Shown here piece after piece: positions 48,888 through 58,555 of a DNA stretch of 64,000 nucleotides. Each line of letters starts with the position of its first letter. The stretch's first letter is position 1. A program made the position numbers and the translations under genes. The DNA comes from Rhodospirillales bacterium. GTDB taxonomy: Bacteria; Pseudomonadota; Alphaproteobacteria; Micavibrionales; Micavibrionaceae. The notes beneath the pieces are model-generated. The model was given only the letters and a program-made list of their open reading frames with translations. It searched no databases and had not been told where the DNA came from. Where the stretch lies: the NCBI GenBank assembly GCA_020638285.1, contig JACKIV010000002.1, forward strand, positions 186,001 through 250,000, read 5' to 3'.

Positions 48888-49865
48888 ATGTTTGAGGGGC
48901 TCGACAATGACGTTCTGATCGTCGTGGGCAGCGCCTTTGCGGCGGCCATTTCCTTTATCGCCTTTGCCCTGCCGTTTCTAACGCGCGGCGAGAAAAAGGA
49001 GCGGTATCGCTCGGTCATTGAGAAAAAACGCCGCGAGCTGTTTCAGGCCACGCGCGAGCAGGTCGAAAATCGTGGCAAGGCTTCGGCGCTCGATACCAAA
49101 AAAATGTCCGGGCGCGAGTCCATGGCCCTGTTTTTCAAGGTGCAGGAACTGGCCGGGCAAATGGGCCAGAAGGTCCGGGACAAAATGCTTCAGGCCGGAA
49201 TTCGCTCCCCGACTGCACCGTTGAAATATGTGATTGCCACGGTGGGTTTGCCTGTCCTGTTCGGGTTGCTTGCCATCACCGTCATGTCGGCTTCGGATAA
49301 GGAAGTTTCAAAGGGCGTGGCCGTGACCATCGTGTTTGCCGTTGTCCTGTTCGGGTTTTTCCTGCCGCGTATTCTGGTCAAGAACATGATCGTCAAACGC
49401 CAGAAAGACATCAATATGACGTTTCCGGATGCGCTGGACATGATGCTGATTTGCGTTCAGGGGGGGATCGGGCTGGAGCAGACCATCAACCGCGTGGCCG
49501 AGGAAGTGTCCGAATACGCCCCCACGCTGGCCGAAGAGCTGGGGATTTTGAGCGCGGAAATGAGCATGCTGAACGATCGCAAGGCGGCCATGCAGGATTT
49601 TGCCCGGCGGGTGGGCAGTGGCGGGGCCAAAACCTTTGCCACCGCCATGATTCAGGCCGAGCAATATGGAACCTCGGTGTCTCAGGCCCTGCGCGTTCTG
49701 TCCGATGAAATCCGCGACGCCCGGATGCAGGAAGCTGAACGCAAGGCTATGGCTCTGCCGCCGAAACTGACCGTCCCGATGATTCTGTTCTTCCTCCCGG
49801 CCCTGTTCATCGTGATTCTGGGCCCCGTGGGGGTCAAGGCGTCCCAGATGAATCTGGGGGGATAG
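48888..49865 (+). CDS. tadC: Inner-membrane platform protein TadC (CpaH)
   Basis: Second T2SSF platform protein. The 325-residue product has helices at about 7-27, 108-130 and 143-163, and the T2SSF region MTFPDALDMMLICVQGGIGL and AEQYGTSVSQALRVLSDEIR, with a C-terminal helix. It ends the Tad operon; tadD, tadE, tadF and tadG do not follow. Its last 32 nt overlap the convergent rbfA. Confidence 0.94.
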   Translation: MFEGLDNDVLIVVGSAFAAAISFIAFALPFLTRGEKKERYRSVIEKKRRELFQATREQVENRGKASALDTKKMSGRESMALFFKVQELAGQMGQKVRDKMLQAGIRSPTAPLKYVIATVGLPVLFGLLAITVMSASDKEVSKGVAVTIVFAVVLFGFFLPRILVKNMIVKRQKDINMTFPDALDMMLICVQGGIGLEQTINRVAEEVSEYAPTLAEELGILSAEMSMLNDRKAAMQDFARRVGSGGAKTFATAMIQAEQYGTSVSQALRVLSDEIRDARMQEAERKAMALPPKLTVPMILFFLPALFIVILGPVGVKASQMNLGG

Positions 49866-50268
49866 AGCTTTTATGTTTGTGTCCTGCATCCGGGTCCGCC
49901 GGTTTGGGCAGGGTGCGCAGCAGGGCTTCGATCTTGTCGGCATTGGCAAAAGACTCATCCGGAACAAAGCGGATTTTCGGGGTGCAGCGCAATTCCGTTT
50001 TTGCATTCACGGCCTTTTGAAAGACCGGTGCGGCGGCGTTGAGCGCGGGCAAAATGATGTCCATATCCTGTCCGCCCAGCGTGATGACATAGGCCGTGGC
50101 ATGCCGCAGATCCGGAGAAATGCGCACCTCGGTTATGGTTGCGCTGGCGCCGTCAAGCAAGGCCGGATCCCGGAAATGCCCGCGCAGCAGCGTGTCGGCC
50201 AGAATATGCCGGATCTGTTCGCCGACGCGGAGCTGACGTTGAGAGGGTTGCGCGTGTTTCGTGGTCAT
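49834..50268 (-). CDS. rbfA: Ribosome-binding factor A
   Basis: Assists late 30S maturation and 16S processing. The 144-residue product has the start QRQLRVGEQIRHILADTLLRG, followed by ATITEVRISPDLRHATAYV and LRCTPKIRFVPDESFANADKIEALL, the KH-like fold signature. The C-terminal 30 residues are a hydrophilic tail that overlaps tadC. It is last in the minus-strand rimP-nusA-infB-rbfA cluster, with a palindromic repeat between it and infB. Confidence 0.94.
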   Translation of the reverse strand: MTTKHAQPSQRQLRVGEQIRHILADTLLRGHFRDPALLDGASATITEVRISPDLRHATAYVITLGGQDMDIILPALNAAAPVFQKAVNAKTELRCTPKIRFVPDESFANADKIEALLRTLPKPADPDAGHKHKSSIPPDSSGTP

Positions 50269-50317
50269 GGGGTTTCGTTTCCGGATAGGCCTTTTCTTTG
50301 GATGAAACGGGGATATT

Positions 50318-50391
50318 CCCCTCTCCCTGTCGGGGTTTTACCCCTCCTTTCCCTCTCCCCTTCAAGGGGAGAGGGATCAAGAGAGGGGGAG
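50318..50391 (-). repeat. CCCTCTCC palindromic repeat, copy 2
   Basis: About 74 bp in the infB-rbfA gap, in reverse orientation relative to the other copies. Inner arms CCCTCTCCCCTT and AAGGGGAGAGGG make a perfect 12-bp hairpin; outer CCCTCTCCC and GAGAGGGGG arms surround it. In the transcript of the infB-rbfA operon it would fold between the two genes. Confidence 0.85.
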
Positions 50392-50394
50392 ATT

Positions 50395-52908
50395 TTAAGC
50401 CAGTGTCTTGGCATGCTCCGTAATCTGGAAGCACTCGATCACATCGCCTTCGCGAATGTCGTCGTAATTTTCGAACGCCATCCCGCAATCCATGCCTTCC
50501 TTGACCTCTTTGACTTCGTCCTTGAAGCGCTTGAGGGTCTTGAGGGTGCCTTCGTGAATCACGACGTTGTCGCGCAGAAGGCGGACTTTTGCGCCGCGCT
50601 TGACCATGCCGGCCACGATCATACAGCCCGCGACCTTGCCGACCTTGGTGATGTTGAAGACCTGCCGGATTTCCGCGTTGCCAAGGAATTCCTCGCGCAG
50701 TTCGGGTTTGAGCATGCCCGTCAGAATCGCCCGCGCATCGTCCAGAACGTCATAGATAATGCTGTAATACCGGATGTCCACCCCGTCCCGCTGGGCCATT
50801 TCGCGGGCCTGCGCCGTGGCGCGGACATTGAATCCGACGATGACGCCCTTGGACGCCTTGGCCAGAGTCACATCCGATTCGGTGATGCCGCCGATGCCGG
50901 TGTGCAGCACCTTGACTCCAACTTCCAGATTATCCTCGCCGAGCTTGCCGAGTGCTCCGGCCAGAGCTTCGACCGAGCCATGCACATCGGCCTTGATGAC
51001 CATGGGCAGAGCCTGTTTTTCTCCGTCACGAGCCTGCTGAACCAGCTGTTCGATGGTCGTCCGGGATTTGGTGGCGATGGCCGAGGCGGCTTCGCGGCGC
51101 TTGCGCTGACGGTATTCGCTGACCTCGCGGGCGCGGGCTTCGTCGCCGACGACATAAAGACGGTCGCCGGACTCCGGCACGCCCTGCAATCCCATGACCT
51201 CGACGGGCTGGCCGGGCAGAGCTTCGGAAATGTTTTCGCCCCGGTCGTTGGTGAGCGTGCGGACCTTGCCCCATTCGGCTCCCGCAACGATGATATCGCC
51301 TGTGCGCAGCGTGCCTTTTTCAACCAGAAGAGTCGCAATCGGCCCCCGGCCTTTCTCAAGGCGGGATTCGACAACCGCGCCTTGCGCCGGGCGTTTCGGA
51401 TTGGCGCGCAGATCCAGAACTTCGGCCTGAAGCAAAATGGCCTCAACGAGCTTTTCAAGCCCGATGCGGTTTTTCGCGGAAACTTCGACGCACAATGTTT
51501 CGCCGCCCATATCCTCGGTGACGATTTCGTGCTGAAGCAGGTCGTTCTTGATTTTGGTCGGGTTGGCGCCGGGCAGGTCAATTTTATTGATCGCCACGAT
51601 CAGGGGGACATTGGCCGCGCGCGCGTGGTGGATGGCTTCGATCGTCTGGGGCATGACGCTGTCGTCTGCCGCCACAACCAGAACCACAATATCGGTCACA
51701 GTTGCGCCGCGCGCGCGCATTTCGGTAAAAGCGGCGTGGCCGGGCGTGTCGAGGAAGGTGACTCTTGAGCCATCGTCAAGGGCGACCTGATAGGCGCCGA
51801 TATGCTGGGTGATGCCTCCGGCCTCGCCGCTGGCCACCGCCGTATGGCGCAGGGCGTCGAGAAGCGAGGTCTTCCCATGGTCAACATGGCCCATGATGGT
51901 CACAACGGGGGGGCGGGAAATCATGTCGGCGGGGTTGTCTTCAATGCCTTCCAGCCCCGTTTCCACGTCCGAATCGGTCACGCGGCGGACTTTATGCCCG
52001 AATTCGCCAATGACCAGTTCTGCCGTGTCGGCGTCGATGGACTGGTTGATCGTGGCCATGACGTCCATTTTCATCAGGCACTTGATGACATCCGCGCTGC
52101 GCTCGGTCATCCGGTTGGCAAGCTCCTGAACCGTGATGGTTTCAGGCAAAATCACATCGCGCAGAATTTTCTGCTGCGGCTCGCGGTTGAGCGCGGCCAG
52201 ACGGGCCCGCTCACGCGCCCGCCGCTGGGCAGCCATGGACGGCCCCCGGTCGCGTTCGAAATCGTTGTTGATGGCCTGAGACACCGTAATCCGTCCACCA
52301 CGGCGACCAACCTCTGGGGTGCGGCGCGGGGCGGGGGCCGCCTTGGCCTGACGTTTGAGGCGTGCGGAGAATGTTTCCTCGCCCTCGTCATCTCCTGCCG
52401 ACGGACGTCGGAAAATCGCATCCGGAGGCGGCGCAGAATCCTGACGGAGTTTTTCGGCTTCTTCGGCTTTTTTCTTTTCTTCTTCTTCAATCTGGCGGAG
52501 TTCTTCCAGTTCCTTTTGCCGCAGATCCATTTCAATTTCGGCCTGGGTCTTTGGCGGTACGGGAGCGGCAACGGGCGTCTGGGCCTGTAGCGCAGGCTCC
52601 GGGACCGGGCGAGAGGCTTCCTCGATCTTGCGGCGTTCGTCTTCCGCGATGGCGTCGCGCAGGGCGCGCATTCGGGCCTCGCGCTCCTCGGAGGTCAACT
52701 GGTGCAGATCGCTGCCCGGTGCCGAAGGGGCTTTGGGCGCGCGGCTGCGGCGAACCTCGACGGCGATGCTCGTCGTTGGCCCCCGCCCGCGCGGGGAAAC
52801 ATTCTGGTGCCGTGGTGCAGGCGCAGCAACGCCCTTGAGACTCAAGGTTCCTTTCCCCGAGAGGCTCAACGTCTTTTTTTCTTCCTTGCCGTCGGTCGTC
52901 GTTGTCAT
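50395..52908 (-). CDS. infB: Translation initiation factor IF-2
   Basis: GTPase that brings fMet-tRNA to the 30S subunit. The 837-residue product has a long, charged, low-complexity N-terminus (about 1-250) with the IF2_N-like [21 protein letters not shown] near residue 250. The GTP-binding domain contains [36 protein letters not shown] and NKIDLPGA. Domains III and IV, ending in the C2 domain with [16 protein letters not shown], complete it. It follows nusA after 102 nt; the usual small ylxR gene between nusA and infB is missing. Confidence 0.97.
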   Translation of the reverse strand: MTTTTDGKEEKKTLSLSGKGTLSLKGVAAPAPRHQNVSPRGRGPTTSIAVEVRRSRAPKAPSAPGSDLHQLTSEEREARMRALRDAIAEDERRKIEEASRPVPEPALQAQTPVAAPVPPKTQAEIEMDLRQKELEELRQIEEEEKKKAEEAEKLRQDSAPPPDAIFRRPSAGDDEGEETFSARLKRQAKAAPAPRRTPEVGRRGGRITVSQAINNDFERDRGPSMAAQRRARERARLAALNREPQQKILRDVILPETITVQELANRMTERSADVIKCLMKMDVMATINQSIDADTAELVIGEFGHKVRRVTDSDVETGLEGIEDNPADMISRPPVVTIMGHVDHGKTSLLDALRHTAVASGEAGGITQHIGAYQVALDDGSRVTFLDTPGHAAFTEMRARGATVTDIVVLVVAADDSVMPQTIEAIHHARAANVPLIVAINKIDLPGANPTKIKNDLLQHEIVTEDMGGETLCVEVSAKNRIGLEKLVEAILLQAEVLDLRANPKRPAQGAVVESRLEKGRGPIATLLVEKGTLRTGDIIVAGAEWGKVRTLTNDRGENISEALPGQPVEVMGLQGVPESGDRLYVVGDEARAREVSEYRQRKRREAASAIATKSRTTIEQLVQQARDGEKQALPMVIKADVHGSVEALAGALGKLGEDNLEVGVKVLHTGIGGITESDVTLAKASKGVIVGFNVRATAQAREMAQRDGVDIRYYSIIYDVLDDARAILTGMLKPELREEFLGNAEIRQVFNITKVGKVAGCMIVAGMVKRGAKVRLLRDNVVIHEGTLKTLKRFKDEVKEVKEGMDCGMAFENYDDIREGDVIECFQITEHAKTLA

Positions 52909-53010
52909 TCAATCTGCCTGTATGTCCACGAAAGCGCTTTCGTGCGCTTTCGCTCTGCCGTTTCGTACCATTCATTGCGTTCAAAGGCCAGTGTTTTCTG
53001 TGCCTTTGGC

Positions 53011-54513
53011 TTATTCAGCGCTGTCTTCCTGCGCGAACCAGTGGGCGCGGGCCTTGAGGATGACCTCGTTCGCCGCTGTTGTTTCAATCGAATCCGCCCC
53101 CAGAATCTCAACCAGCTCGTCCGCGGCCAGATCCGCCAGATCGTCGCGGGTCTTGATTCCGGACTCGCCCAGCTTGACAACCCATTCCGGGCGAACGCCT
53201 TCGAGCGTGGCCAGATCGTCGGCGATCCCGAGTTCGGTCTGTTTGTCCGCCAGTTCCTGCTTTTTGGCGTCGAGCCACGACCGGGCGCGGTTTTGAAGCT
53301 CGGTTGCCACATCCTCGTCAAAGCCCTGAATCTGGCCGAGTTCACGGATGGAAGTCTCCGCGACTTCCTCAACGGTGCGGAAGCCTTCGGCGACCAGAAG
53401 ATGCGCGATGACCTCGTCGACGTCCAGCGCCTCAAGGAACAGGCCTGAGCGTGTGCGGAATTCCTCGGCCCGGCGTTCCGATTCCTCGGCCTCGGTCAAA
53501 ATGTCGATGTCCCAGCCCGTGAGCATGGCGGCAAGGCGGACATTCTGCCCCCGGCGGCCAATAGCCAGACTGAGTTGTTCTTCCGGCACCACCACGTCGA
53601 TTCGCTTTTTCTCTTCGTCCAGAACGACTTTGGCGACGGTGGCCGGGGCCAGGGCGCTGACGATAAAGGCCGCCAGATTGTCCGACCATGGCACAATGTC
53701 GATTTTCTCGCCGCCCAGTTCGCCGACGACGGCCTGAACGCGGCTTCCACGCATTCCGACGCACGCCCCGACCGGGTCGATGGAGGAATCGCGCGAGGAC
53801 ACGGCGATTTTCGCCCGGCTTCCGGGATCGCGGGCCACGGCCTTGATGGTGATGATTCCGTCATAGATTTCAGGGACTTCCTGCGCGAACAGCTTGGCCA
53901 TGAATTGCGGGTGAGTCCGCGAGATGAAAATCTGCGGTCCCCGGACTTCCTCGCGCACATCGTAAATATAGGCGCGCACGCGGTCATTGACCTTGTAATG
54001 CTCGCGCGGCAGGGATTCGTCCCGGCGCATGAGCGCCTCGGCCTTGCCCATATCCACGGTCACATTGCCATATTCGACGCGCTTGACGATTCCGCTGATG
54101 ATCTCGCCCACGCGGTCCTTGTATTCGAGGAACTGGCGGTGACGCTCGGCTTCGCGGATTTTCTGGACGATGACCTGCTTGGCCGTCTGGGCGGCGATGC
54201 GTCCGAAATCCAGCGGCGGCAGGCTGTCCACCAGAAATTCGCCCGGCGCGGCGTCTGGTTTGATCCGGTGCGCCTGTTCGACGGTGATCTGGGCCTGGTC
54301 GTTCTCAATCAGCTCCGGATTGGCCATCACCTCGCGGTAACGCTTGAGTTCAACAACGCCCGTGCGGCGGTCGATATGGGCGCGGATGTCGTGGTCGTGG
54401 CCGTATTTGGACCGTCCGGCCTTTTGGATCGACTCCTCGATTGCGGACAAAACGACTTCTTTTTCGATGCTTTTATCACGCGCCAGAGCATCGGCGTATT
54501 GCAGAAGTTCCAT
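53011..54513 (-). CDS. nusA: Transcription termination/antitermination factor NusA
   Basis: RNA polymerase-binding factor for pausing, termination and antitermination. The 500-residue product has the N-terminal domain (about 1-130), S1 domain with GIVKRVEYGNVTVDMGKAEA, and two KH domains including DPVGACVGMRGSRVQAVVGELGGEKIDIVPW. Two acidic C-terminal AR-type repeats follow (LLVAEGFRTVEEVAE and LATLEGVRPEWVVKLGESG), a feature of proteobacterial NusA. It lies 5 nt after rimP. Confidence 0.97.
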   Translation of the reverse strand: MELLQYADALARDKSIEKEVVLSAIEESIQKAGRSKYGHDHDIRAHIDRRTGVVELKRYREVMANPELIENDQAQITVEQAHRIKPDAAPGEFLVDSLPPLDFGRIAAQTAKQVIVQKIREAERHRQFLEYKDRVGEIISGIVKRVEYGNVTVDMGKAEALMRRDESLPREHYKVNDRVRAYIYDVREEVRGPQIFISRTHPQFMAKLFAQEVPEIYDGIITIKAVARDPGSRAKIAVSSRDSSIDPVGACVGMRGSRVQAVVGELGGEKIDIVPWSDNLAAFIVSALAPATVAKVVLDEEKKRIDVVVPEEQLSLAIGRRGQNVRLAAMLTGWDIDILTEAEESERRAEEFRTRSGLFLEALDVDEVIAHLLVAEGFRTVEEVAETSIRELGQIQGFDEDVATELQNRARSWLDAKKQELADKQTELGIADDLATLEGVRPEWVVKLGESGIKTRDDLADLAADELVEILGADSIETTAANEVILKARAHWFAQEDSAE

Positions 54514-54518
54514 GATTT

Positions 54519-55082
54519 TCAGTCCTTTTCCTTTGGTTTTGTGTCGTTGGGCGTTTTATCTTTGTTTTTGACGTTTTTTCTGTTGAGAACTTTCTTTTTT
54601 CCGGGCGGCGGACCCAGCAGAGCCTCGCCCATAACCAGTTTTGCCTTGGCGATGTCGCCCAGGGGCAGCTCGACCGCGCCGTTGTCGGTGTCCAGCGCGA
54701 CTTTGCCGCCGCTTTCCCCGCGCAGGATGCCGCGAAATTTCTTCTGTCCGTTCAACGGGATATCCAGCTCGATCTTGACGTCTTTCCCGGCGTATTTTGT
54801 AAAATCTCCGGCGCGGACAAGCGGGCGGTCAATGCCGGGGCTGCTGACCTCCAGACGATACGCGCCGGGAATCGGATCTTCAACGTCAAACAGGGCGGAC
54901 AGGGCGCGGCTGATCTTCGCACAATCGGCAATGCCAAGGTTTCCGGCGGAATCCTCGGCCAGAATCCGCACCGTCTGGCCGTCGTCGCTGGTCACGCGAA
55001 TCTGGACGAGCGCATAGCCCATCCCGGAAAGGACCGGCGCGGTCAGGTCTGTGATTTTATCTTCCAGCGGTGTGCGTTTCAT
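54519..55082 (-). CDS. rimP: Ribosome maturation factor RimP
   Basis: Needed for 30S subunit maturation. In the 187-residue product the N-terminal domain has VLSGMGYALVQIRV, and the conserved centre IADCAKISRALSALFDVEDPIPGAYRLEVSSPGIDRPL is diagnostic. A basic, Lys-rich C-terminal tail (from about 165) is unusual in length. It is the first gene of the minus-strand rimP-nusA-infB-rbfA cluster, with a palindromic repeat 17 nt upstream of its start, in the probable leader. Confidence 0.95.
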   Translation of the reverse strand: MKRTPLEDKITDLTAPVLSGMGYALVQIRVTSDDGQTVRILAEDSAGNLGIADCAKISRALSALFDVEDPIPGAYRLEVSSPGIDRPLVRAGDFTKYAGKDVKIELDIPLNGQKKFRGILRGESGGKVALDTDNGAVELPLGDIAKAKLVMGEALLGPPPGKKKVLNRKNVKNKDKTPNDTKPKEKD

Positions 55083-55099
55083 TGGTGTTTTTTCTTTTG

Positions 55100-55178
55100 C
55101 CCCTCTCCCTTGATCCCTCTCCCCTTCAAGGGGAGAGGGAAGGCAAAGGGCGGTGGCCCGAAGCCAAGGAGAGGGGGT
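55100..55178 (+). repeat. CCCTCTCC palindromic repeat, copy 3
   Basis: About 79 bp immediately upstream of rimP. It begins CCCCTCTCCCTTGATCCCTC, the same 20 bases as copy 1 shifted by two, has the hairpin CCCTCTCCCC/GGGGAGAGGG and ends GGAGAGGGGG. A smaller GGGC...GCCC hairpin sits in its second half. Confidence 0.85.
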
Positions 55179-55331
55179 TTTGCCTCTTGACCTTCATCAC
55201 ATAGCCCAAAAAAGCCAACAAAAAAGGCGGGGCCTTTCGGACCCACCCCCTGCGAACAGCATAAGGCTCTATACGGGACTCACTTTATGCCCCCCGAACG
55301 GGAAAAGCAAGAAGAATTTTTTACGCGGCTC

Positions 55332-57401
55332 TCATGCCATCGCAGGCGCAGAAGGAGAGGATGTCGTGTATTTTTCCTCGTTCGATGCCACGGGGTCTGG
55401 TTTGGGCTCTGGCGCAGGTTCCGGTGCCGGAGCATCCGGTTTTCCCGCAGCATTGTCGTTAAAGGCGGTTTTCGGGGAAGGCGCATCTATTCCCTGTCCA
55501 TCGTTTCTTGATGCAGAGGCTGTGCTTCTGTCCGAAGAGGCAGGATCGGGGGCTTTGGACGTCTCCAGAGTGCTGTCGGCAGAAGCGCCGGGCGCAGGCG
55601 CTTCCTCTCCCGCCGGTTTCGATACATCGTTCTTGTTTTCACCAAATATATAGTTTTTTGCGCCGTCCCAGGCCCGACTGGCGCCGTCCATGGCGGCGCT
55701 CCCGGCATTGGCGACGGCTTCGATCCCGCGCGACGTGGCATCGACGGCGGCATCATAGGCCTCTTGCCCGTGTTTGATGGTTGCGTCGACGGCAGCACCT
55801 CCTGCGATTCCCCCGGCAATTCCTCCTATGACAGCTCCCGCTGCGGCCCCTGCGGGGCCGAGGACGGCCCCTGCCGATCCAAAAGCTTGCGCTCCGGCCA
55901 AGGCGCCTGCGGTAGATCCGGCCAGAGTCGCTGTATCGTGAGAGGCGGCGGTGGCCACATCCAGTTTGCTGGTGTTTTCGTCAAGCGCAGTGTTGAGTGT
56001 TCCGGCGTAAGGATTTGCCGCGTCCAGCCCGGCTTTCCCGGCTTCTGCCGCCGATGCGCCCTCGGTGAGGCTATAGGCGGCAACGCCAAGGCCGACCACC
56101 CCTGCCGTTGCCAGATTGCCTTTTCCTTTCAATCCGGCGGCTTCCAGTGCGCCTCCCGCCGTTGCCGCTCGTGGAATCCCGCCCTCGGGAAGCGCAGGGG
56201 CGTGGGGTGATTCGGGGGCCTTGGGGGTCTCTGGCGCAACGGATTTTGGTTCTGCCGCTGCGGCAACGGGTTCGACGGGTTCCGGTGCTTTGGCCTGATT
56301 TTCGGCGGCCTGCGCTGTTGCCCCGGCCAGATCTCTGTTCACCACTTTTTCCCGGACGCTTCCCGGCGGCGGCGGTGGCGTTTGAACGCCCGCATCGGCC
56401 AGTTTGTTTTCCAGTTCGGCGGCGCGGGCAACATTTTCTGCGGCTGTGGTTTTTTGTATGCCCTCGTTAACGACGGCCTTTTCGGCCTCGGCGAGGGGGG
56501 CCATGCGTTCATTGTGATATTGTTCTGCGAGGGCTTTGATGGCGTCGGTGGATCGTCCGGCCTGCTCGAAAGCGCCGATTTTCCGTTCCGGGGCAGAGGG
56601 CTGTGTGACAGCTTTTGGATTGGCCATTTCGTTTATCTTCGCGGCGCTTTCATGCGCCTGGTCGAAGGCGTTTTTATTGGGAAGCGCAGGCTCGGGCGCG
56701 AGGGGGGCCACAGGTTCAGGACGGGGAGAAAGAGTCTCACCATCGGCAAGGCTTTTGATTCTTTGATTTCCTTCTTTTGCATTTTCCATGGCCTTCGAAG
56801 GTTCCGAATCCGGAAGATGGCCGTTTGCAAGATTATTCAGCTTTTTCCCGGTCTCAAGGTCTGCCTGTCTGCGTTCTCCATATTCCTGTTCCCAGGCCGC
56901 GCGTTCGGGGGAGGATTCATAGTCCTTTGTTATTTGATTCAGTTCGCTTTCATATTTTTCAGGTGTCAAATCCGTGCGGGAGTCAACCATCTCGGCTCCG
57001 ACGCTGTTTCTGACGGAAGCTTTCATGGCATCGGGGGATGTGCGCTCGAGAAACTCCTGATGGGTTTGCGCGCGGGCCTTTGCCGCGTTTTCTTCTGTTG
57101 TCCGACCTTCGTTCAGGGCGCGGTCTATTGCTTCGTTCTGGTTCTGACGCAGATTTTCCCTGAATTGGTAATATTCTTTCTCCCGTTTGGCCAAATCGGC
57201 GTTGTCCGGTCTTTCCCAGGCGGTGACCGGTGCGCTTTCAGGCTCCGACAGGCCATTGATGATGGCCTCCATTTCCTTTATCTGTTCAGGCGTGGGCTGG
57301 CCCGGAGTGCGTAGGACACGGCCTTCCTGCCGCGCTTCCTGAACGCGCCCCGCGGCTTCGTCCATTTCATCTTTCGGAGGAGGGGGCTTCTGTTCTGCCA
57401 T
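55332..57401 (-). CDS. Large disordered/helical protein with glycine-zipper segment
   Basis: The 689-residue product matches no family I know. Residues 1-330 are charged and helical (EKEYYQFRENLRQNQNEAIDRALNEG). Residues about 330-430 are Pro/Ala/Glu-rich. Residues about 490-550 form a striking glycine/alanine zipper (GPAGAAAGAVIGGIAGGIAG), the type found in membrane-inserting or pore-forming proteins. The tail is Ser/Pro/Asp-rich. No cysteine was seen, no signal peptide, no obvious catalytic motif. AGGAAGG precedes the ATG. Candidates include a secreted effector, a membrane-anchored scaffold or a spacer-rich surface protein; none is supported beyond composition. The gene lies alone, convergent to nothing, between rimP and rnpB. 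Confidence 0.65.
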   Translation of the reverse strand: MAEQKPPPPKDEMDEAAGRVQEARQEGRVLRTPGQPTPEQIKEMEAIINGLSEPESAPVTAWERPDNADLAKREKEYYQFRENLRQNQNEAIDRALNEGRTTEENAAKARAQTHQEFLERTSPDAMKASVRNSVGAEMVDSRTDLTPEKYESELNQITKDYESSPERAAWEQEYGERRQADLETGKKLNNLANGHLPDSEPSKAMENAKEGNQRIKSLADGETLSPRPEPVAPLAPEPALPNKNAFDQAHESAAKINEMANPKAVTQPSAPERKIGAFEQAGRSTDAIKALAEQYHNERMAPLAEAEKAVVNEGIQKTTAAENVARAAELENKLADAGVQTPPPPPGSVREKVVNRDLAGATAQAAENQAKAPEPVEPVAAAAEPKSVAPETPKAPESPHAPALPEGGIPRAATAGGALEAAGLKGKGNLATAGVVGLGVAAYSLTEGASAAEAGKAGLDAANPYAGTLNTALDENTSKLDVATAASHDTATLAGSTAGALAGAQAFGSAGAVLGPAGAAAGAVIGGIAGGIAGGAAVDATIKHGQEAYDAAVDATSRGIEAVANAGSAAMDGASRAWDGAKNYIFGENKNDVSKPAGEEAPAPGASADSTLETSKAPDPASSDRSTASASRNDGQGIDAPSPKTAFNDNAAGKPDAPAPEPAPEPKPDPVASNEEKYTTSSPSAPAMA

Positions 57402-57584
57402 GATCCGCGCCTTCCTGCATCACCCTGAAAAAACAAAGAAATAATATGTAAATTATAGGGCATAAAAAGGCCGAAGATCAAAATTGAACGTTTTCAGGCC
57501 ACTTTTGCCTCAATTTTACCGAAAGCTCTTGAATAATACGTAAATATCCTCTGGTCTTTCGGGGGAAAGCCGGGCATAATGCGG

Positions 57585-57980
57585 GCGGATCGGGAAACCG
57601 GGTGGCCGCTGGACCCCGCAAGGGGGCCAGAGGAAAGTCCGGGCTTTACGGAAACACGGTGCCGGGTAACGCCCGGACGGCTTTCGGGCTTTGGCCCGGT
57701 GGTCGATGGAAAGTGCCACAGAAAACAAACCGCCCTGCCGCAAGGCCGGGTAAGGGTGAAACGGCGCGGTAAGAGCGCACCGCGGGACCGGCAACGGGAC
57801 CGGCACGGCAAACCCCACCGAAAGCAAGACCAAATAGGGATCGCACTTCAGGCCCGTTTCCGGCCTTGCGGTCCGGGTAGGTCGCTTGAGGCCCCCGGCA
57901 ACGGCGGGTCCTTAGAGGAATGGCCATCCATCGCCCTTAAAAAGGCGAGGACAGAACCCGGCTTACAGGTTTCCCGATTC
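57585..57980 (+). ncRNA. rnpB: RNase P RNA, type A
   Basis: The catalytic RNA that matures tRNA 5' ends. The conserved core is evident: GAGGAAAGTCCGGGC (57634-57648), ACAGAAAACAAACCGCC, GGTAAGGGTGAAACGG and GGTAAGAGCGCACCG, then the 3' ACAGAA and CCCGGCTTACAGG. The P1 helix pairs GATCGGGAAACC with GGTTTCCCGATTC at the ends, which sets the approximate boundaries. The length, about 396 nt, is normal for the A class. Confidence 0.95.
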
Positions 57981-58020
57981 TTTAATTATGACTTTTTATC
58001 AAGGGGGTTTTTGATGCAAA

Positions 58021-58095
<75 letters not shown>

Positions 58096-58181
58096 GCACA
58101 GGGGCCTTTCATACAAAAACCGCCCGCCCCGCGCAAGCCCCAATCGTGCGTTTTCAAAAAATTAGAGAAAGCCCGGTGCGC

Positions 58182-58535
58182 TTATTTTTCGACCTGAAAG
58201 GACTGGCCGCATCCACAGCGGCCTTTTTCGTTGGGGTTGGAGAAGGTAAAGCGCTCATTTCCCAGATCGTCGGAGACGTAATCCACAACGGTTCCGAACA
58301 GCATCCATGACTCTGTCCGCGAAATAAACAGGACAGCTCCGTCTTTCTCAAAGCGGTCGTCATCCAGCCCCCCGTTTTCAGGGACAAAATCCATATGATA
58401 GGAATTTCCGGAACACCCGGTCGCCCGGATGCTTAAACGCACTCCTGCGGTTCCGGCTGGTCCGGCCTTTACACGCGCGCGAATCGCGGCGGCGGCGCGG
58501 TCGGTCAGGGTGATGGGTTGATTTGTGGTGGTCAT
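58182..58535 (-). CDS. sufA: A-type Fe-S carrier protein SufA
   Basis: Delivers assembled iron-sulfur clusters to target enzymes. The 117-residue product has the three ligand cysteines: one in RATGCSGNSYHMDF (about 41) and two in EKGRCGCGQSF near the C-terminus. It is the last gene of the suf cluster, 20 nt after sufT. A-type carriers SufA, IscA and ErpA are hard to distinguish; operon context makes SufA the best call. Confidence 0.92.
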   Translation of the reverse strand: MTTTNQPITLTDRAAAAIRARVKAGPAGTAGVRLSIRATGCSGNSYHMDFVPENGGLDDDRFEKDGAVLFISRTESWMLFGTVVDYVSDDLGNERFTFSNPNEKGRCGCGQSFQVEK

Positions 58536-58555
58536 GTGGTCTTTCCTGGTCTTTC

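Noticed and set aside
49873..51768. 631-residue open frame on the plus strand
   Set aside because: Antisense shadow of rbfA and infB, produced by the high-GC third codon positions.
53575..55017. 480-residue open frame on the plus strand
   Set aside because: Antisense shadow of nusA and rimP.
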